DNA of 64,000 nt from Paramacrobiotus metropolitanus (GCF_019649055.1 NW_026570329.1:310001-374000); one strand, 5' to 3'; numbered from the stretch's first letter, positions 46,500 to 59,991 are shown. The notes: generated from the letters alone by a model not told the origin. Numbers and translations: made by a program.

Positions 46500-46989
46500 T
46501 GGAACGGAAGATTCCGGCTGAAGCTTACCAGAGTCTTAGGAGGTTTACATCAGCTTTAGATCGTGTCGATTAGAAGTCTGTTTTGTCGTAAAAGATATAT
46601 CGCGCTCAACACGTGGCGCTTATAGAAATGTGAATAATACCTAATTTTTCCCCTGTTTCTCGTTTGATGTTTTTCCTTTTCTACTGATGACGAGTCCGCT
46701 GCCTCGGATTGTGTTTAATCCCAGATTGTGTGCGGACGTTACCAAAATTGAACAGTTATAACAGTTATCAGTTAACTAGCTGACCCCGCGCAAATTGCGC
46801 GGAATAATTAATATGCGATGGACAAATCATAACCTAGTGCAAAAATTAAATTAAATTAAATTAGTGACTGCTGCCTGCAGTTACCATATAGGTTTCATCG
46901 ACGAAACGTTATATTCGACAATATTATACCAAAGTCCACAAATGACGATAATGTCTACTGGAAAACTTGACTTTCCTTTAATTCTGCAG

Positions 46990-47640
46990 GATGATCTTAG
47001 AAGTGGCCCGGTACATGGTAACAAGTCGTGTACACACAGCTTTACTTTCGCACTCCCAAACACTTTTTTTGTTTCGGTTTATGGCATTCTGTAGCCAGAA
47101 GATTTGTATACACTGGCGTGAAAACCGTTTGTGCGCGCAACATCCGCTTCGGGAGTTATGGCTGTTAGAAAATTCCAAAAAGGTTGAATGCATTCAGGTG
47201 TACCAAAAGTCTCATTATGGACCGATCCCTTTCGAACTTTGCATGTAAATGCACATAACCATGAAGATCGTTTTGACACGGATCCACTGTTTTAGCATGT
47301 TTTTCAAATTTTAAAATGAATTTCAAAAATTTTAAAGTTCATTTCAAAATCTGAAAAAATCGTGGAAGTCTGGATCGGTGTAAAACGATCTTCATAGTAT
47401 TTACATGCAAAATCTGAGGAGAAGTCCATAATGAGACTTTCACATGGCTGCATTTAACAGAAATTTTCTAACAAACATTTTCTCCCGAAGCGGATGTGCG
47501 CACAAACGGTTTTCGCGCCAGTGTACCCTCTGGCTACAAAACGTCAAAACCAAAACAAAATTTTATTTGAGTGCGCGAAAACTTTTCGTGCATGTACACG
47601 AATTTGGTACCATGTACCGGCCGACTTCCCTTAAACTTGA
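46990..47640. repeat. Large imperfect fold-back (about 300-base arms)
   Basis: The left arm (GGCCCGGTACATGGTAACAA, CACTGGCGTGAAAACCGTTTG, AAGATCGTTTTGACACGGATC; read in order) is mirrored by the right arm (GATCGGTGTAAAACGATCTT, AACGGTTTTCGCGCCAGTGT, TTGGTACCATGTACCGGCC). The centre is near 47,325, in a symmetric AATTTCAAAAATTTTAAAG run. The counterpart in unit 2 is about 55,003-55,690. It is probably a fold-back transposon. A small palindrome (CCGCGCAAATTGCGCGG, 46,786-46,802) lies just upstream. Confidence 0.7.
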
Positions 47641-48179
47641 AAATAATGCGAAATTTTACGCCCAAATAGGAGAGCATTTTGCATTAGTTTCCTGTCTATT
47701 AATTAAGTTCCAGATCAGTTATCCAATCATTTAGAGTTAGGGGACCGCATAGGGACTCTGTAATTTAGTAGAAGTTGACCTCTCTTCCCTTCCTTTCATC
47801 TGCGCGATTTTAAGATGTACAGTCTGTAGAGTAAGAAGAACATAAGGAAAAAAGCCTTTCCTTTTTTATCATTTGCGCTTTTTCAAGGTGTAGGGTCGTT
47901 ACTATCCGATAACAGTTTACCTATACTTGAAAGCCCAATTTGAAAATTACCACCACTGGTGCCCTTTGCATCCCATTTTAACAATCCGAACACACGGACA
48001 GAGTAATGCTATCGCTGCTATTGCTCCCCTTGCTATCGCTGCTCCTTTTTTACTATTGCTTTGTGTCTTTGACCAAAGAACACATCCACACAGTTAATTA
48101 AATAAGAACAGAAGCATTTCGTTATGTTTTCTTCTTCGCTTTTAACTCTTTTCCAAAAGCGGGAACGGTTACGCAAAAT

Positions 48180-48260
48180 TCTTGCATGCTTGCTGCTCCG
48201 CTAGCTCCGCTCGCGCCGCAGCTCGGCGTTGCCTGCGGCGCCGCCTTCTAGTACGCTGTC
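48180..48260. other. GC-rich island in AT-rich sequence
   Basis: The run of CTCCGCTAGCTCCGCTCGCG and CTGCGGCGCCGCC contrasts with its surroundings and has local self-complementarity. It is present in both units (about 56,235-56,300). A reading frame of 89 codons starts at 48,300 and is shortened in unit 2, with no recognisable features. The function is unknown. Confidence 0.35.
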
Positions 48261-49149
48261 AAGCGAACTGAAAAATTCATTTGTCCTCTTTTACTTACAA
48301 TGCAGCATTCCACCTTACATATTACAATTCGCGCCACATCCAATTCTACCCCACCCGATTTTATACCGAAAATGATTTACAAATGGCTTGTACAGAAAGC
48401 TGGATTTGTATTGATATGTATCAGCCGTTCTTTAATCCAAACACCACGTAACCTGCAGAACAAACAGCTTGCTGTTCTTCCGAAGCAAACCTTGAATACG
48501 TATTCCAAGTTGCCCCGTTTGCCTTTCTCGAACACCACCTTGTCTTATCTACCGAAAACGAAAACGTAGAAAAATTGCCTTAAATCGCAGGCAGTTCTGC
48601 AAGAAAGGCAACCGCGCCCGCCAGGAAGGTACTTTACAGCGTAGTTAGGCCAAAACTGAATAAACTACTGCGGGGTCAGGTACGTTCTTAAAATCAGACT
48701 TTAGAACCGTCCCACCGTCGCAGAATCTTTGCGGCCATTTTGTTTTCTTTCCTTCGTTTTGTTTTCTTTCTCAAAACTAAATTTCGATGAGAAATGTACA
48801 TTAAGACGATGAAATATTATTTTCTGTTATGGAACGTAATGTTCAGTCGTGCTGCAGCGTAACTGTCAAAAAACATGTTGTTGTTGAGACAGTGGTGGGG
48901 TGGTTGGTTTAGCAGTGGTGGGTTCTTAGCTTTTCCCATAGACTTTGTATGTTAAAGTTTTTGGAAGTTTTCTTTCAAACTTACCTTTTTTCTTGAAAAA
49001 CTGATTTGTGATGGCAAATCTACACTTTAAAACTATCGAATGATATATAGTCACGGCAGTTTGGATCCGTGAGTCGAGCTGACGGACTCAACAAAGATTA
49101 AGGCTTACGCGATTATTATATAGAGATTATATAGAGATTAAACGCTAAC

Positions 49150-49545
49150 TATAAATATCTGTTTGATCAGCAGTCTGATTCATAGTCCATGAGCATTTTT
49201 AGAAAATGGCCACCTACTGACGGTTTTCTTGACGAAGGAAACGGATGAAAGTAAACGGTTTTCTTCAAACACCGATTGTTATCATTGTGATAAACAATCT
49301 TATATACGTATTTTAACCATTGACAAACGGAAAACGGTTTGTTTTCCTGTGATACCACTCAGAAGTCAGAAGTGATATTGGATGACGAAAGTGCAAAGAA
49401 TTTTACTGGTAAAGTAAATACAGCGTAAACGGGAACGGGTCTGGTTATCCGACAGATGATCATGTCTTTTGCTAGGCAATCAATATCAAATGACGTTTCG
49501 GCACAACGCGATTGCGTGCATTCCAAAAGAACTAACTATAAAAAC
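49150..49545 (+). promoter_or_regulatory. Upstream module of copy D (repeated for E at 57,203-57,598)
   Basis: GATCAGCAGTCTGATTCATA, AAACACCGATTGTTATCATT, GATGACGAAAGTGCAAAGAA, the box CGGGTCTGGTTATCCGACAG...TGATCATG (49,435-49,464; for E 57,490-57,517) and TATAAAAA (49,537; for E 57,590). About 400 bases separate the TATA box from the ATG. The element order is the same as for genes A, B and C. Confidence 0.55.
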
Positions 49546-49939
49546 CTACGGATTTGCAAATACAGGGCATTCTTTTCAAATTTTAGTCTCGCATGTTGAT
49601 AGCAGGAATTACATCACTGGACTCTACCATACAAAGCTCAAACTATCGCCGTGTTTACGACTGGAGGCTTCGTTAATTGTTATTGCTCGTGAGTGTGTCA
49701 ATGCTCATTTTTCTGTAACATGTGGATATCTGAACGACCCGTCCGTTTTGGTTCCTGATATTAAACATTTCTTGATCTTACTGATTTGTATTCTGTGTTA
49801 CACAGTCAGCTAAAAGGAAAAGCAGTCCATCTATCTGTTTTAGGAAATTTTTTTGTGCCACAGTTCTTCGTGATTTTAAGGTTGTCGTGATTCCTGCCTC
49901 GTATATGGAAGCATTGCCCACTCTTTTTCTTAGCTATCC

Positions 49940-51910
49940 ATGATGGACAACTGGCCTTCGTTGAATTCCTGCTACTTTTGGTGGTTGGTGCTGGAGGTGA
50001 GCCAAATGATGAAATCATGGAAAATCTTTTTATCCGGTGCATTTGGTTTTCTGAAGGCTCACGACGTTTTGTGGTTGCATTCTAAAATTAGTAACCCGTA
50101 AAATATAACAAGAGCTTTTTTTTTACTTGCTTCTTTACCGTAGATTTTATTGTTTTTGAAAAGATCTTCCGAAGCAAATTCTTTATTTTCAAATGCTGGT
50201 CATATACATATACAAGAAACAGCTCGGCTTCGCCTCCGCGTTTCTTGGTTCTAAACTCTTGGCCGGTTTACGGATTGTTAACTTAAAACGGATAAATCTG
50301 AAAAGCCCGATAACAAAAAATTTTGTAAAAAAATGGATGTTTTGGTTTCGTGCAGTCGAACGCAATTACTTTGACTTTACAGATCATTTTTGTTAAATTT
50401 TCTTGAAAACCATCCGAATCTAATCACCCACGAGAGTATCACATTGCAAACTAAAAGGACGCTAAGACTGGACAGAGGTGCTAGATAGGTCACCCATTAA
50501 GAACTTAGCAGGCCCTGCTCTATTTTGCTCAGTAATATTGCAGTTTGGTCATACGTTCACCTAACGGGCTCTGTGCACTGGATAGCTTTGGTAGCTCGGT
50601 CACCCACCTAACAGGATCTATGCACTGGACAGTAGTGGTAGATCGGTCACGGGTTCACCTAACGGGCTCTGTGCGCTGGGCAGTAGTGGTAGCTCGGTCA
50701 CTAGATCACTTAACGGCGTTTGTGTACTGGACAGTAGTGGTGGTCGCTCGGTCACCCACTCATCTAGAGATTCCGCTCAGTGGTCGGTGATAGTGTTTCG
50801 GTCACTCACTCGTCCAGTGATTTTTTGGTATTGATTTTATATTTGATATTTTTTACATTTTATATCGGTTGATTTTAAACGTGTTTCGAGCTCGGCAACA
50901 CCGGCAGCAATGTTTGAATAACGCGAGTGTTTGAATAAGCACAATAATTATTTATTTATTTTTCGGTTTAATTAGTGTGATAATTATGTCAATTGGTATT
51001 TTGTATTGTATCTAGGCAAATATTTCTAAGGTTAAGGTGACCTTTAAGATGGGTTGGATCATCTGGTCTTGATGCCGGCTCGATATTTTCATAAAAAAAA
51101 CACATGCGGGCCACTTCTGAACTATCCCGGATCTAATGGCGTTGTCCGTTTTTCCAGAAGTTTTATGGTTATAGAGATCTCAAAACTATGGGGCGCCGCG
51201 CGTAGTATAGATCTTGTACTTAATAGACATGCCATTGCCAGACTAATGAAATGAGTTTATAAATTCATCGGCACAAGTCGCATTTCTTTTCAGGCACTAA
51301 TAATAATGAAGCTTACAAATACAAGCATGCAGTGCTGTATCCATACAAGAATGCCGTAATTTATCTTGCTGACACAGTTATGTTACCGCTCAGTGCCGCG
51401 CCCGTTCCCGTGAACGCTAATCAAACCGGTAACTGTGGCTAACAGCGTAGCATAACATCTTCTAAATCTTGTTTTGACCCAGAGTTAACGCCTGAATTGC
51501 AAAATTTGCGCGACTGCAAAACCTTCAACGCCATTGTTCGTGATATCAGCGCCGCAGCAGAAACAGAAAAGGTGAAAACACAGCAGCAAGTGGAGCAGAA
51601 AAATGCGGAAGTCGCCGCCTGCAGTGGTCAGTTAAACCAAAACAACACGAGCTGAATGTAAAAAGGCCGAACTGAGTGGACAGGAGGTGCAGTTGAATGA
51701 GGCGCACAGCCATTTGGCGCACGCCCAAGCGGACGCACTTCACGCCCAGCATGAATACGACGAAGCGCTGCGTAGAGTGGAACCAATAAGAAACTGCATC
51801 ACTGGCAGAAAAAAACGAGGGATTGAGAAGCTTTTCAAGAAGCTTTTGGAATTTCCGTGCCACGTCGTGTACAATATCGATAGCGCAAAAGACCGCCGAA
51901 CGGCAGCGGC
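49940..51910 (+). pseudogene. D: truncated family-A copy at the duplication junction
   Basis: Exon 1 (49940-49996) lacks one base relative to E, shifting the signal peptide out of frame. Exon 2 (51294-51428) is intact and identical in length to E. Exon 3 starts at 51,483, has a three-base loss and then at least two single-base losses near 51,640-51,670 that break the coiled-coil frame. It is cut at 51,910 where unit 2 begins, so the last third of exon 3 and all of exon 4 are missing. It cannot encode a normal family member. The single-base losses are mostly in homopolymers, so sequencing error is a real alternative for those, but not for the truncation. Confidence 0.85.
50530..50825. repeat. 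Minisatellite, ~51-bp unit, about five copies
   Basis: Units run from one GCTCGGTCAC to the next and contain CTAACGGGCTCTGTGCACTGG and GACAGTAGTGGTAG with variation. The later units diverge. It lies in intron 1 of D and again in E (about 58,610-58,885). The period of about 51 bases keeps one frame open across several units, which produces a repetitive but probably meaningless peptide. Confidence 0.8.
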
Positions 51911-54900
51911 AAATTTCCATAACAAGAGGTATATCTCGACTTACTAGCTTCTTAACTGACTATTGTACTGTGTATTGCACGCCTGCTCGTTATCGGTTAA
52001 GTATGACCCCGTCATATAAATCGACTAAAATTCGAAAAGAGCAATTTGAGTAGCAGAATGGATCATATAACAGTGGTGGTTTAAGTAGTATCCACAATAA
52101 TGGTCATAGGAAACACAAGCAGCATGATAAAGGTCATGACGAAGCCGGTAATACAATGCCCTAAGCATACAACCACGGCACAGCTTATACCACAGCCTTC
52201 TCAAGAAATTCTCAAACTCAATTCTGGCAGCCACAAAACTCAAAATATTAAGGTAACAGGAAAGGTCTCGCCATGGAGTTAGCGCAAAGAAACGCTCGAC
52301 TCTGCATAACTCGCTATGGTTCAGTAATTTGTTAGTGTGCTTTCACATATTTAATTATGCCTACTGTACATGTTTTTACTCACCAGTGAGTCACCACTTT
52401 ATCCCTCAGCAAACGACTAATACACAAACCTGCAGTTTCAACGGCGGCAGTTTTTATTCCGGAATGGTTGATCGAGGAATTAATAACTCCCACGCAATAA
52501 TATGCACAATGCAACGTAAACCGGAGTAGCGTTTCATCACAAAGTGTCTTTATTTATACACAATCCTTCTGTCCTGGACTTTGCGATAACGCCAGAGTCC
52601 AGGATGGCTTGTGAAACATGATCGGATGGCGGATAAGTAGACAGGCTTCCTGGCTTCCTGCTTTACTATTAAATTTCTTCATAAATGCGTCAGCCAAAAG
52701 CATTCCTCAGAGTTTGAGCAGCGAAAAAACGCCGGTTGTTCATTATCCAAAAAGAAAATGCGTGTTCGACATTGTGAATTAACGCGAAGTGGCTAGCAAC
52801 TCGGTCCTTCTGCGAAAACGGGCATACCGTTGACGCGCTACACTTTTAAACAAAACCGTAGCATATGACACATAAAGAAATGGTTTTTGTACCTTAATGG
52901 GTTCAATAATGGTAACGCATTTGTTGTTGCTGAGAAATTAGCTTTTAAAGTGAAAAATTTGAAGTCGATTTTTACAGAGTACAGATGTGAAAAAAAATAT
53001 TCTGAAACGGCTATTTTATAGAGTGAAGTATTAGAAACTTATTATACGGACAGAATTTTGATTGATAAAAAACAGAAAAAGAAAAAAAATCGGGGTGCCA
53101 AAGAAGTGCTTGGACACTCTACCCTGGATAGTTCTGACCATATCTGCCGAACAAAACCCTAAAAGAGATTCTGTCCGTATAATAAGCTCAGGCTGTGGTG
53201 CTTTATTTAATGCGATTTTATTCGTAATTTTGGCAGACAAATGTATTCACAGCTGATTTTCAAAGTTTTTTTACGTTTTGTTCACTGTTAGCTTGCAAAG
53301 TACTGTACACCTCTTTCACGGCTTTGGTGCCGGTACCGAGAGGTGCTGGCTGCCGCACAAAAGCACATGAGTTAACGCAGAACAGGCAGGCAGCCATATT
53401 ATATGGCTGCCTGCCTGTCAGACGGCAGATTTGCGTTTATGGTCTTTTGTACCTCTTTCTTGTCAACAAGCTCAAAGCTGGATTCCTGCGCCAGCGGATC
53501 AGCATCGAAATCCAACGAGGCAATGCGGCATCTATCCTGGGAACGGCACCGATGGGAGCAAATTTAGATCAAATGTTCTCTGTGATTAGGCCGCATGAGT
53601 CAGTTGATGCTGTGTAATAAGTGAAGCTTCTGAGCGTTTAAAATGAAGTTTTGTTGAAAAAAAACAAAGCTGGATGGGGCAGTTGCAGATTTTGATCGCA
53701 CCTGATTGCGATTACTAAAGTTCAATGCCAACCACTGATGTCGGGGGCGATTGAAGGAATATGCCATCACTCACAATAAGTGCGGCGCAACCCATTATTT
53801 TGCGGTTCACCCACGTGCCCCCCTCTACCACTAGTACAACTTTAATTTTTTGCGTGTTAACGAAAAAAGATATACTCATTACAATTATCGCGTTATGTAG
53901 TATAAAAAAAAGCTCTGTAAGATGAGCTAAGGTAATTTTTGAATTATTTTGAAAATTCGCTAGCCACTTCGCGTTAAAACGATAAAATCGCAGTTTGAAA
54001 AACTGCCTGTATGGACTCCGGAAACTCTTGATCATTCTAAATTTCCAAGTGTTGAAGTTATCGGCAGTGACCCGTTGAATTTTACTTCTGCAGCCACAGT
54101 ACGGCGATTCCGCCACGTACTGCGTACCGTTATTTGTATCAGGGTTGGAGACCTAGATCAAGAAATGACAATCGTGTCTACTGATAGAATAACACTGCAA
54201 AACATTCTCACCAAATCGGAACAACAATTTGCATGAGAAACAAAGAGTACTGTATCTGTATTTTAAACATAGTCAAATTCGAAAGGAAGGAAGTTCAACA
54301 GCATAAACAAACTGCACGGCAAAGTGTCGACGCCGATTTATATTTTAACGGTCAATTGACAGTAAAGGCTACAGTAAATTGGGATGGTAAATGTGTTTAC
54401 GGCGGCAAAAACAAAGGTAAAATGCGACGCGATACAGCGAGACTGTCTCGTACTGAGACTGAGAAAGTATGGTGCATGGCCACAGTTAAAATTCATACCG
54501 GCTGCCATATCTAATGGAACGGAAGATTCCGGCTGAAGCTTACCAGAGTCTTAGGAGGTTTACATCAGCTTTAGATCGTGTCGATTAGAAGTCTGTTTTG
54601 TCGTAAAAAAAGATATATCGCGCTCAACACGTGGCGCTTATAGAAATGTGAATAATACTTATAATTTTTTCCCCTGTTTCTCGTTTGATGTTTTTCCTTT
54701 TCTACTGATGACGAGTCCGCTGCCTCGGATTGTGTTTAATCCCAGATTGTGTGCGGACGTTACCAAAATTGAACAGTTATAACAGTTATCAGTTAACTAG
54801 CTGACCCCGCGCAAATTGCGCGGAATAATTATTATGCGATGGACAAATCATAACCTAGTGCAAAAATTAAATTAAATTAAATTAGTGACTGCTGCCTGCA

Positions 54901-57900
54901 GTTACCATATAGGTTTCATCGACGAAACGTTATATTCGACAATATTATACCAAAGTCCACAAATGACGATAATGTCTACTGGAAAACTTGACTTTCGCTT
55001 TAATTCTGCAGGATGATCTTAAGGGAAAACTTGACTTTCGCTTTAATTCTGCAGGATGATCTTAAGGGAAGTGTCGGCGGTACATGGTAACAAATTCGTG
55101 TACACACGAAAAGCTTTTCGCACTCCCAAACACTTTTTTTGTTTCGGTTTATGGCATCTGTAGCCAGAAGATTTGTATACACTGGCGTGAAAACCGTTTG
55201 TGCGCGCAACATCCGCTTCGGGAGTTATGGCTTGAAAATTCCAAAAGGTTGAATGCATTCAGGTGTACCAAAGTCTCATTATGGACCGATCCTTTCGAAC
55301 TTTGCATGTAAATACATAACCATGAAGATCGTTTTGACACGGATCCACTGTTTTAGCATGTTTTCAAATTTTAAAATGAATTTCAAAAATTTTAAAGTTC
55401 ATTTCAAAATCTGAAAAAAATCGTGGAAGTCTGGATCGGTGTAAAACGATCTTCATGGTAATGTGCATTTACATAAAATCTGAGGATCAGTCCATAATGA
55501 GACGCTATACACCTGAACGCATTTAACCTTTCTAGAATTTTCAACAAACTTTCCCGAAGCGGATGTTGCCTAAACGGTTTCACGCCAGTATGTAAATCTT
55601 CTGGCTAAAACGTCAAAACCAAAACAAAATTTTATTTGGGAGTGCGCGAAAGCGCTCATTTTGAATTTGGTACTGTACCGACTTCCTTAAACTTGAAAAT
55701 AATGCGAAATTTTACGCCCAAATAGGAGAGCATTTTGCATTAGTTTCCTGTCTATTAATTAAGTTCCAGATCAGTTATCCAATCATTTAGAGTTAGGGAC
55801 CGCATAGGGACTCTGTAATTTAGTAGAAGTTGACTCTCTTCCCTTCCTTTCATCTGCGCGATTTTAAGATGTACAGTCTGTAGAGTAAGAACATAAGGAA
55901 AAAAGCCTTTCCTTTTTATCATTTTGCTTTTTCAAGGTGTAGGGTCGTTACTATCCGATAACAGTTTACCTATACTGAAAGCCCAATTTGAAAATTACCA
56001 CCACTGGTGCCCTTTGCATCCCATTTTAACAATCCGAACACACGGACAGAGTAATGCTATCGCTGCTATTGCTCCCCTTGCTATCGATGCTCCTTTTTTA
56101 CTATTGCTTTGTGTCTTTGACCAAAGAACACATCCACACAGTTAATTAAATAAGAACAGAAGCATTTCGTTATGTTTTCTTCTTCGCTTTTAACTCTTTT
56201 CCAAAAGCGGGAACGGTTACGCAAAATTCTTGCATGCTTGCTGCTCCGCTAGCTCCGCTCGCGCCGCAGCTCGGCGTTGCCTGCGGCGCCGCCTTCTAGT
56301 ACGCTGTCAAGCGAACTGAAAAATTCATTTGTCCTCTTTTACTTACAATGCAGCATTCCACCTTACATATTACAATTCGCGCCACATCCAATTCTACCCC
56401 ACCCGATTTTATACCGAAAATGATTTACAAATGGCTTGTACAGAAAGCTGGATTTGTATTGATATGTATCAGCCGTTCTTTAATCCAAACACCACGTAAC
56501 CTGCGAAACAAACAGCTTGCTGTTCTTCGAAGCAAACCTTGAATACGTATTCCAAGTTGCCCCGTTTGCCTTTCTCGAACACCACCTTGTCTTATCTACC
56601 GAAAACGAAAACGTAGAAAAATTGCCTTAAATCGCAGGCAGTTCTGCAAGAAAGGCAACCGCGCCCGCCCGGGAAGGTACTTTACAGCGTAGTTAGGCCA
56701 AAACTGAATAAACTACTGCGGGGGTCAGGTACGTTCTTAAAATCAGACTTTAGAACCGTCCCACCGTCGCAGAATCTTTGCGGCCATTTTGTTTTCTTTC
56801 CTTCGTTTTGTTTTCTTTCTCAAAACTAAATTTCGATGAGAAATGTACATTAAGACGATGAAATATTATTTTCTGTTATGGAACGTAATGTTCAGTCGTG
56901 CTGCAGCGTAACTGTCAAAAAAGCATGTTGGCTGTTGAGACAGTGGTGGGGTGGTTGGTTTAGCAGTGGTGGGTTCTTAGCTTTTCCCATAGACTTTGTA
57001 TGTTAAAGTTTTTGGAAGTTTTCTTTCAAACTTACCTTTTTCTTGAAAAACTGATTTGTGATGGCAAATCTACACTTTAAGAGCTATCGAATGATATATA
57101 GTCACGGCAGTTTGGATCCGTGAGTCGAGCTGACGGACTCAACAAAGATTAAGGCTTACGCGATTATTATATAGAGATTATATAGAGATTAAAAACGCTA
57201 ACTATAAATATCTGTTTGATCAGCAGTCTGATTCATAGTCCATGAGCATTTTTAGAAAATGGCCACCTACTGACGGTTTTCTTGACGAAGGAAACGGATG
57301 AAAGTAAACGGTTTTCTTCAAACACCGATTGTTATCATTGTGATAAACAATCTTATATACGTATTTTAACCATTGACAAACGGAAAACGGTTTGTTTTCC
57401 TGTGATACCACTCAGAAGTCAGAAGTGATATTGGATGACGAAAGTGCAAAGAATTTTACTGGTAAAGTAAATACAGCGTAAACAGGAACGGGTCTGGTTA
57501 TCCGACAGATGATCATGTCTTTTGCTAGGCAATCAATATCAAATGACGTTTCGGCACAACGCGATTGCGTGCATTCCAAAAGAACTAACTATAAAAACCT
57601 ACGGATTTGCAAATACAGGGCATTCTTTTCAAATTTTAGTCTCGCATGTTGATAGCAGGAATTACATCACTGGACTCTACCATACAAAGCTCAAACTATC
57701 GCCGTGTTTACGACTGGAGGCTTCGTTAATTGTTATTGCTCGTGAGTGTGTCAATGCTCATTTTTCTGTAACATGTGGATATCTGAACGACCCGTCCGTT
57801 TTGGTTCCTGATATTAAACATTTCTTGATCTTACTGATTTGTATTCTGTGTTACACAGTCAGCTAAAAGGAAAAGCAGTCCATCTATCTGTTTTAGGAAA

Positions 57901-59991
57901 TTTTTTTGTGCCACAGTTCTTCGTGATTTTAAGGTTGTCGTGATTCCTGCCTCGTATATGGAAGCATTGCCCACTCTTTTTCTTAGCTATCCATGATGGA
58001 CAACTGGCCTTCGTTGGAATTCCTGCTACTTTTGGTGGTTGGTGCTGGAGGTGAGCCAAATGATGAAATCATGGAAAATCTTTTATCCGGTGCATTTGGT
58101 TTTTTCTGAAGGCTCACGACGTTTTTGTGGTTGCATTCTAAAATTAGTAACCCGTAAAATATAACAAGAGCTTTTTTTTACTTGCTTCTTTACCGTAGAT
58201 TTTATTGTTTTTGAAAAGATCTTCCGAAGCAAATTCTTTATTTTCAAATGCTGGTCATATACATATACAAGAAACAGCCTCGGCTTCGCCTCCGCGTTTC
58301 TTGGGTTCTAAACTCCTTGGCCGGTTTACGGATTGTTAACTTAAAACGGATAAATCTGAAAAGCCCGATAACAAAAATTTTGTAAAAAAATGGATGTTTT
58401 GGTTTCGTGCAGTCGAACGCAATTACTTTGACTTTACAGATCATTTTTTGTTAAATTTTCTTAGCGAAAAACCATCCGAATCTAATCACCCACGAGAGTA
58501 TCACATTGCAAACTAAAAGGACGCTAAGACTGGACAGAGGTGCTAGATAGGTCACCCATTAAGAACTTAGCAGGCCCTGCTCTATTTTGCTCAGTAATAT
58601 TGCAGTTTGGTCATACGTTCACCTAACGGGCTCTGTGCACTGGATAGCTTTGGTAGCTCGGTCACCCACCTACCTAACGGGATCTATGCACTGGACAGTA
58701 GTGGTAGATCGGTCACGGGTTCACCTAACGGGCTCTGTGCGCTGGGCAGTAGTGGTAGCTCGGTCACTAGATCACTTAACGGCGTTTGTGTACTGGACAG
58801 TAGTGGTGGTCGCTCGGTCACCCACTCATCTAGAGATTCCGCTCAGTGGTCGGTGATAGTGTTTCGGTCACTCACTCGTCCAGTGATTTTTGGTATTGAT
58901 TTTATATTTGATATTTTTACATTTTATATCGGTTGATTTTAAACGTGTTTCGAGCTCGGCAACACCGGCAGCAATGTTTGAATAACGCGAGTGTTTGAAT
59001 AAGCACAATAATTATTTATTTATTTTTCGGTTTAATTAGTGTGATAATTATGTCAATTGGTATTTTGTATTGTATCTAGGCAAATATTTCTAAGGTTAAG
59101 GTGACCTTTAAGATGGGTTGGATCATCTGGTCTTGATGCCGGCTTGATGCCGGCTCGATATTTTCATAAAAAAAACACATGCGGGCCACTTCTGAACTAT
59201 CCCGGATCTAATGGCGTTGTCCGTTTTTCCAGAAGTTTTATGGTTATAGAGATCTCAAAACTATGGGGCGCCGCGCGTAGTATAGATCTTGTACTTAATA
59301 GACATGCCATTGCCAGACTAATGAAATGAGTTTATAAATTCATCGGCACAAGTCGCATTTCTTTTCAGGCACTAATAATAATGAAGCTTACAAATACAAG
59401 CATGCAGTGCTGTATCCATACAAGAATGCCGTAATTTATCTTGCTGACACAGTTATGTTACCGCTCAGTGCCGCGCCCGTTCCCGTGAACGCTAATCAAA
59501 CCGGTAACTGTGGCTAACAGCGTAGCATAACATCTTCTAAATCTTGTTTTGACCCCAGAGTTAACGCCTGAATTGCAAAAATTTGCGCGCGACTGCAAAA
59601 CCTTCAACGCCATTGTTCGTGATATCAGCGCCGCAGCAGAAACAGAAAAGGTGAAAACACAGCAGCAAGTGGAGCAGAAAAATGCGGAAGTCGCCGCCTG
59701 CAGTGGTCAGTTAAACCAAAAACAACACGAGCTGAATGTAAAAAAGGCCGAACTGAGTGGACAGGAGGTGCAGTTGAATGAGGCGCACAGCCATTTGGCG
59801 CACGCCCAAGCGGACGCACTTCACGCCCAGCATGAATACGACGAAGCGCTGCGTAGAGTGGAACCAATAAGAAACTGCATCACTGGCAGAAAAAAACGAG
59901 GGATTGAGAAGCTTTTCAAGAAGCTTTTGGAATTTCCGTGCCACGTCGTGTACAATATCGATAGCGCAAAAGACCGCCGAACGGCAGCGGC
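51911..59991 (+). repeat. 8.1-kb direct tandem duplication, unit 2
   Basis: Second unit, 8,081 bases against 8,163 in unit 1. Its right edge runs seamlessly into the rest of intact gene E, so E probably represents the original right boundary and D the copy. It carries an orphan copy of gene C's upstream module (TATA about 52,545-52,556, box about 52,617-52,653) pointing into the truncated D. Confidence 0.9.

Larger units (their letters stand above)
43748..51910 (+). repeat. 8.1-kb direct tandem duplication, unit 1
   Basis: AAATTTCCATAACAAGAGG at 43,748 recurs at 51,911, and the two segments run in parallel to the end of each unit. Unit 1 ends inside exon 3 of family copy D (CGGCAGCGGC), exactly where unit 2 sequence begins. 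Contents: upstream module of gene C, a local two-copy repeat, palindromes, a fold-back element, the D gene front and a minisatellite. Differences from unit 2 are mainly indels of one to several bases plus a few larger ones. Confidence 0.9.

Noticed and set aside
49469-49813. 114-codon frame repeated identically at 57,522-57,866
   Set aside because: It overlaps the TATA box and upstream module of D and E. Its conservation follows from the 8.1-kb duplication, not from selection.
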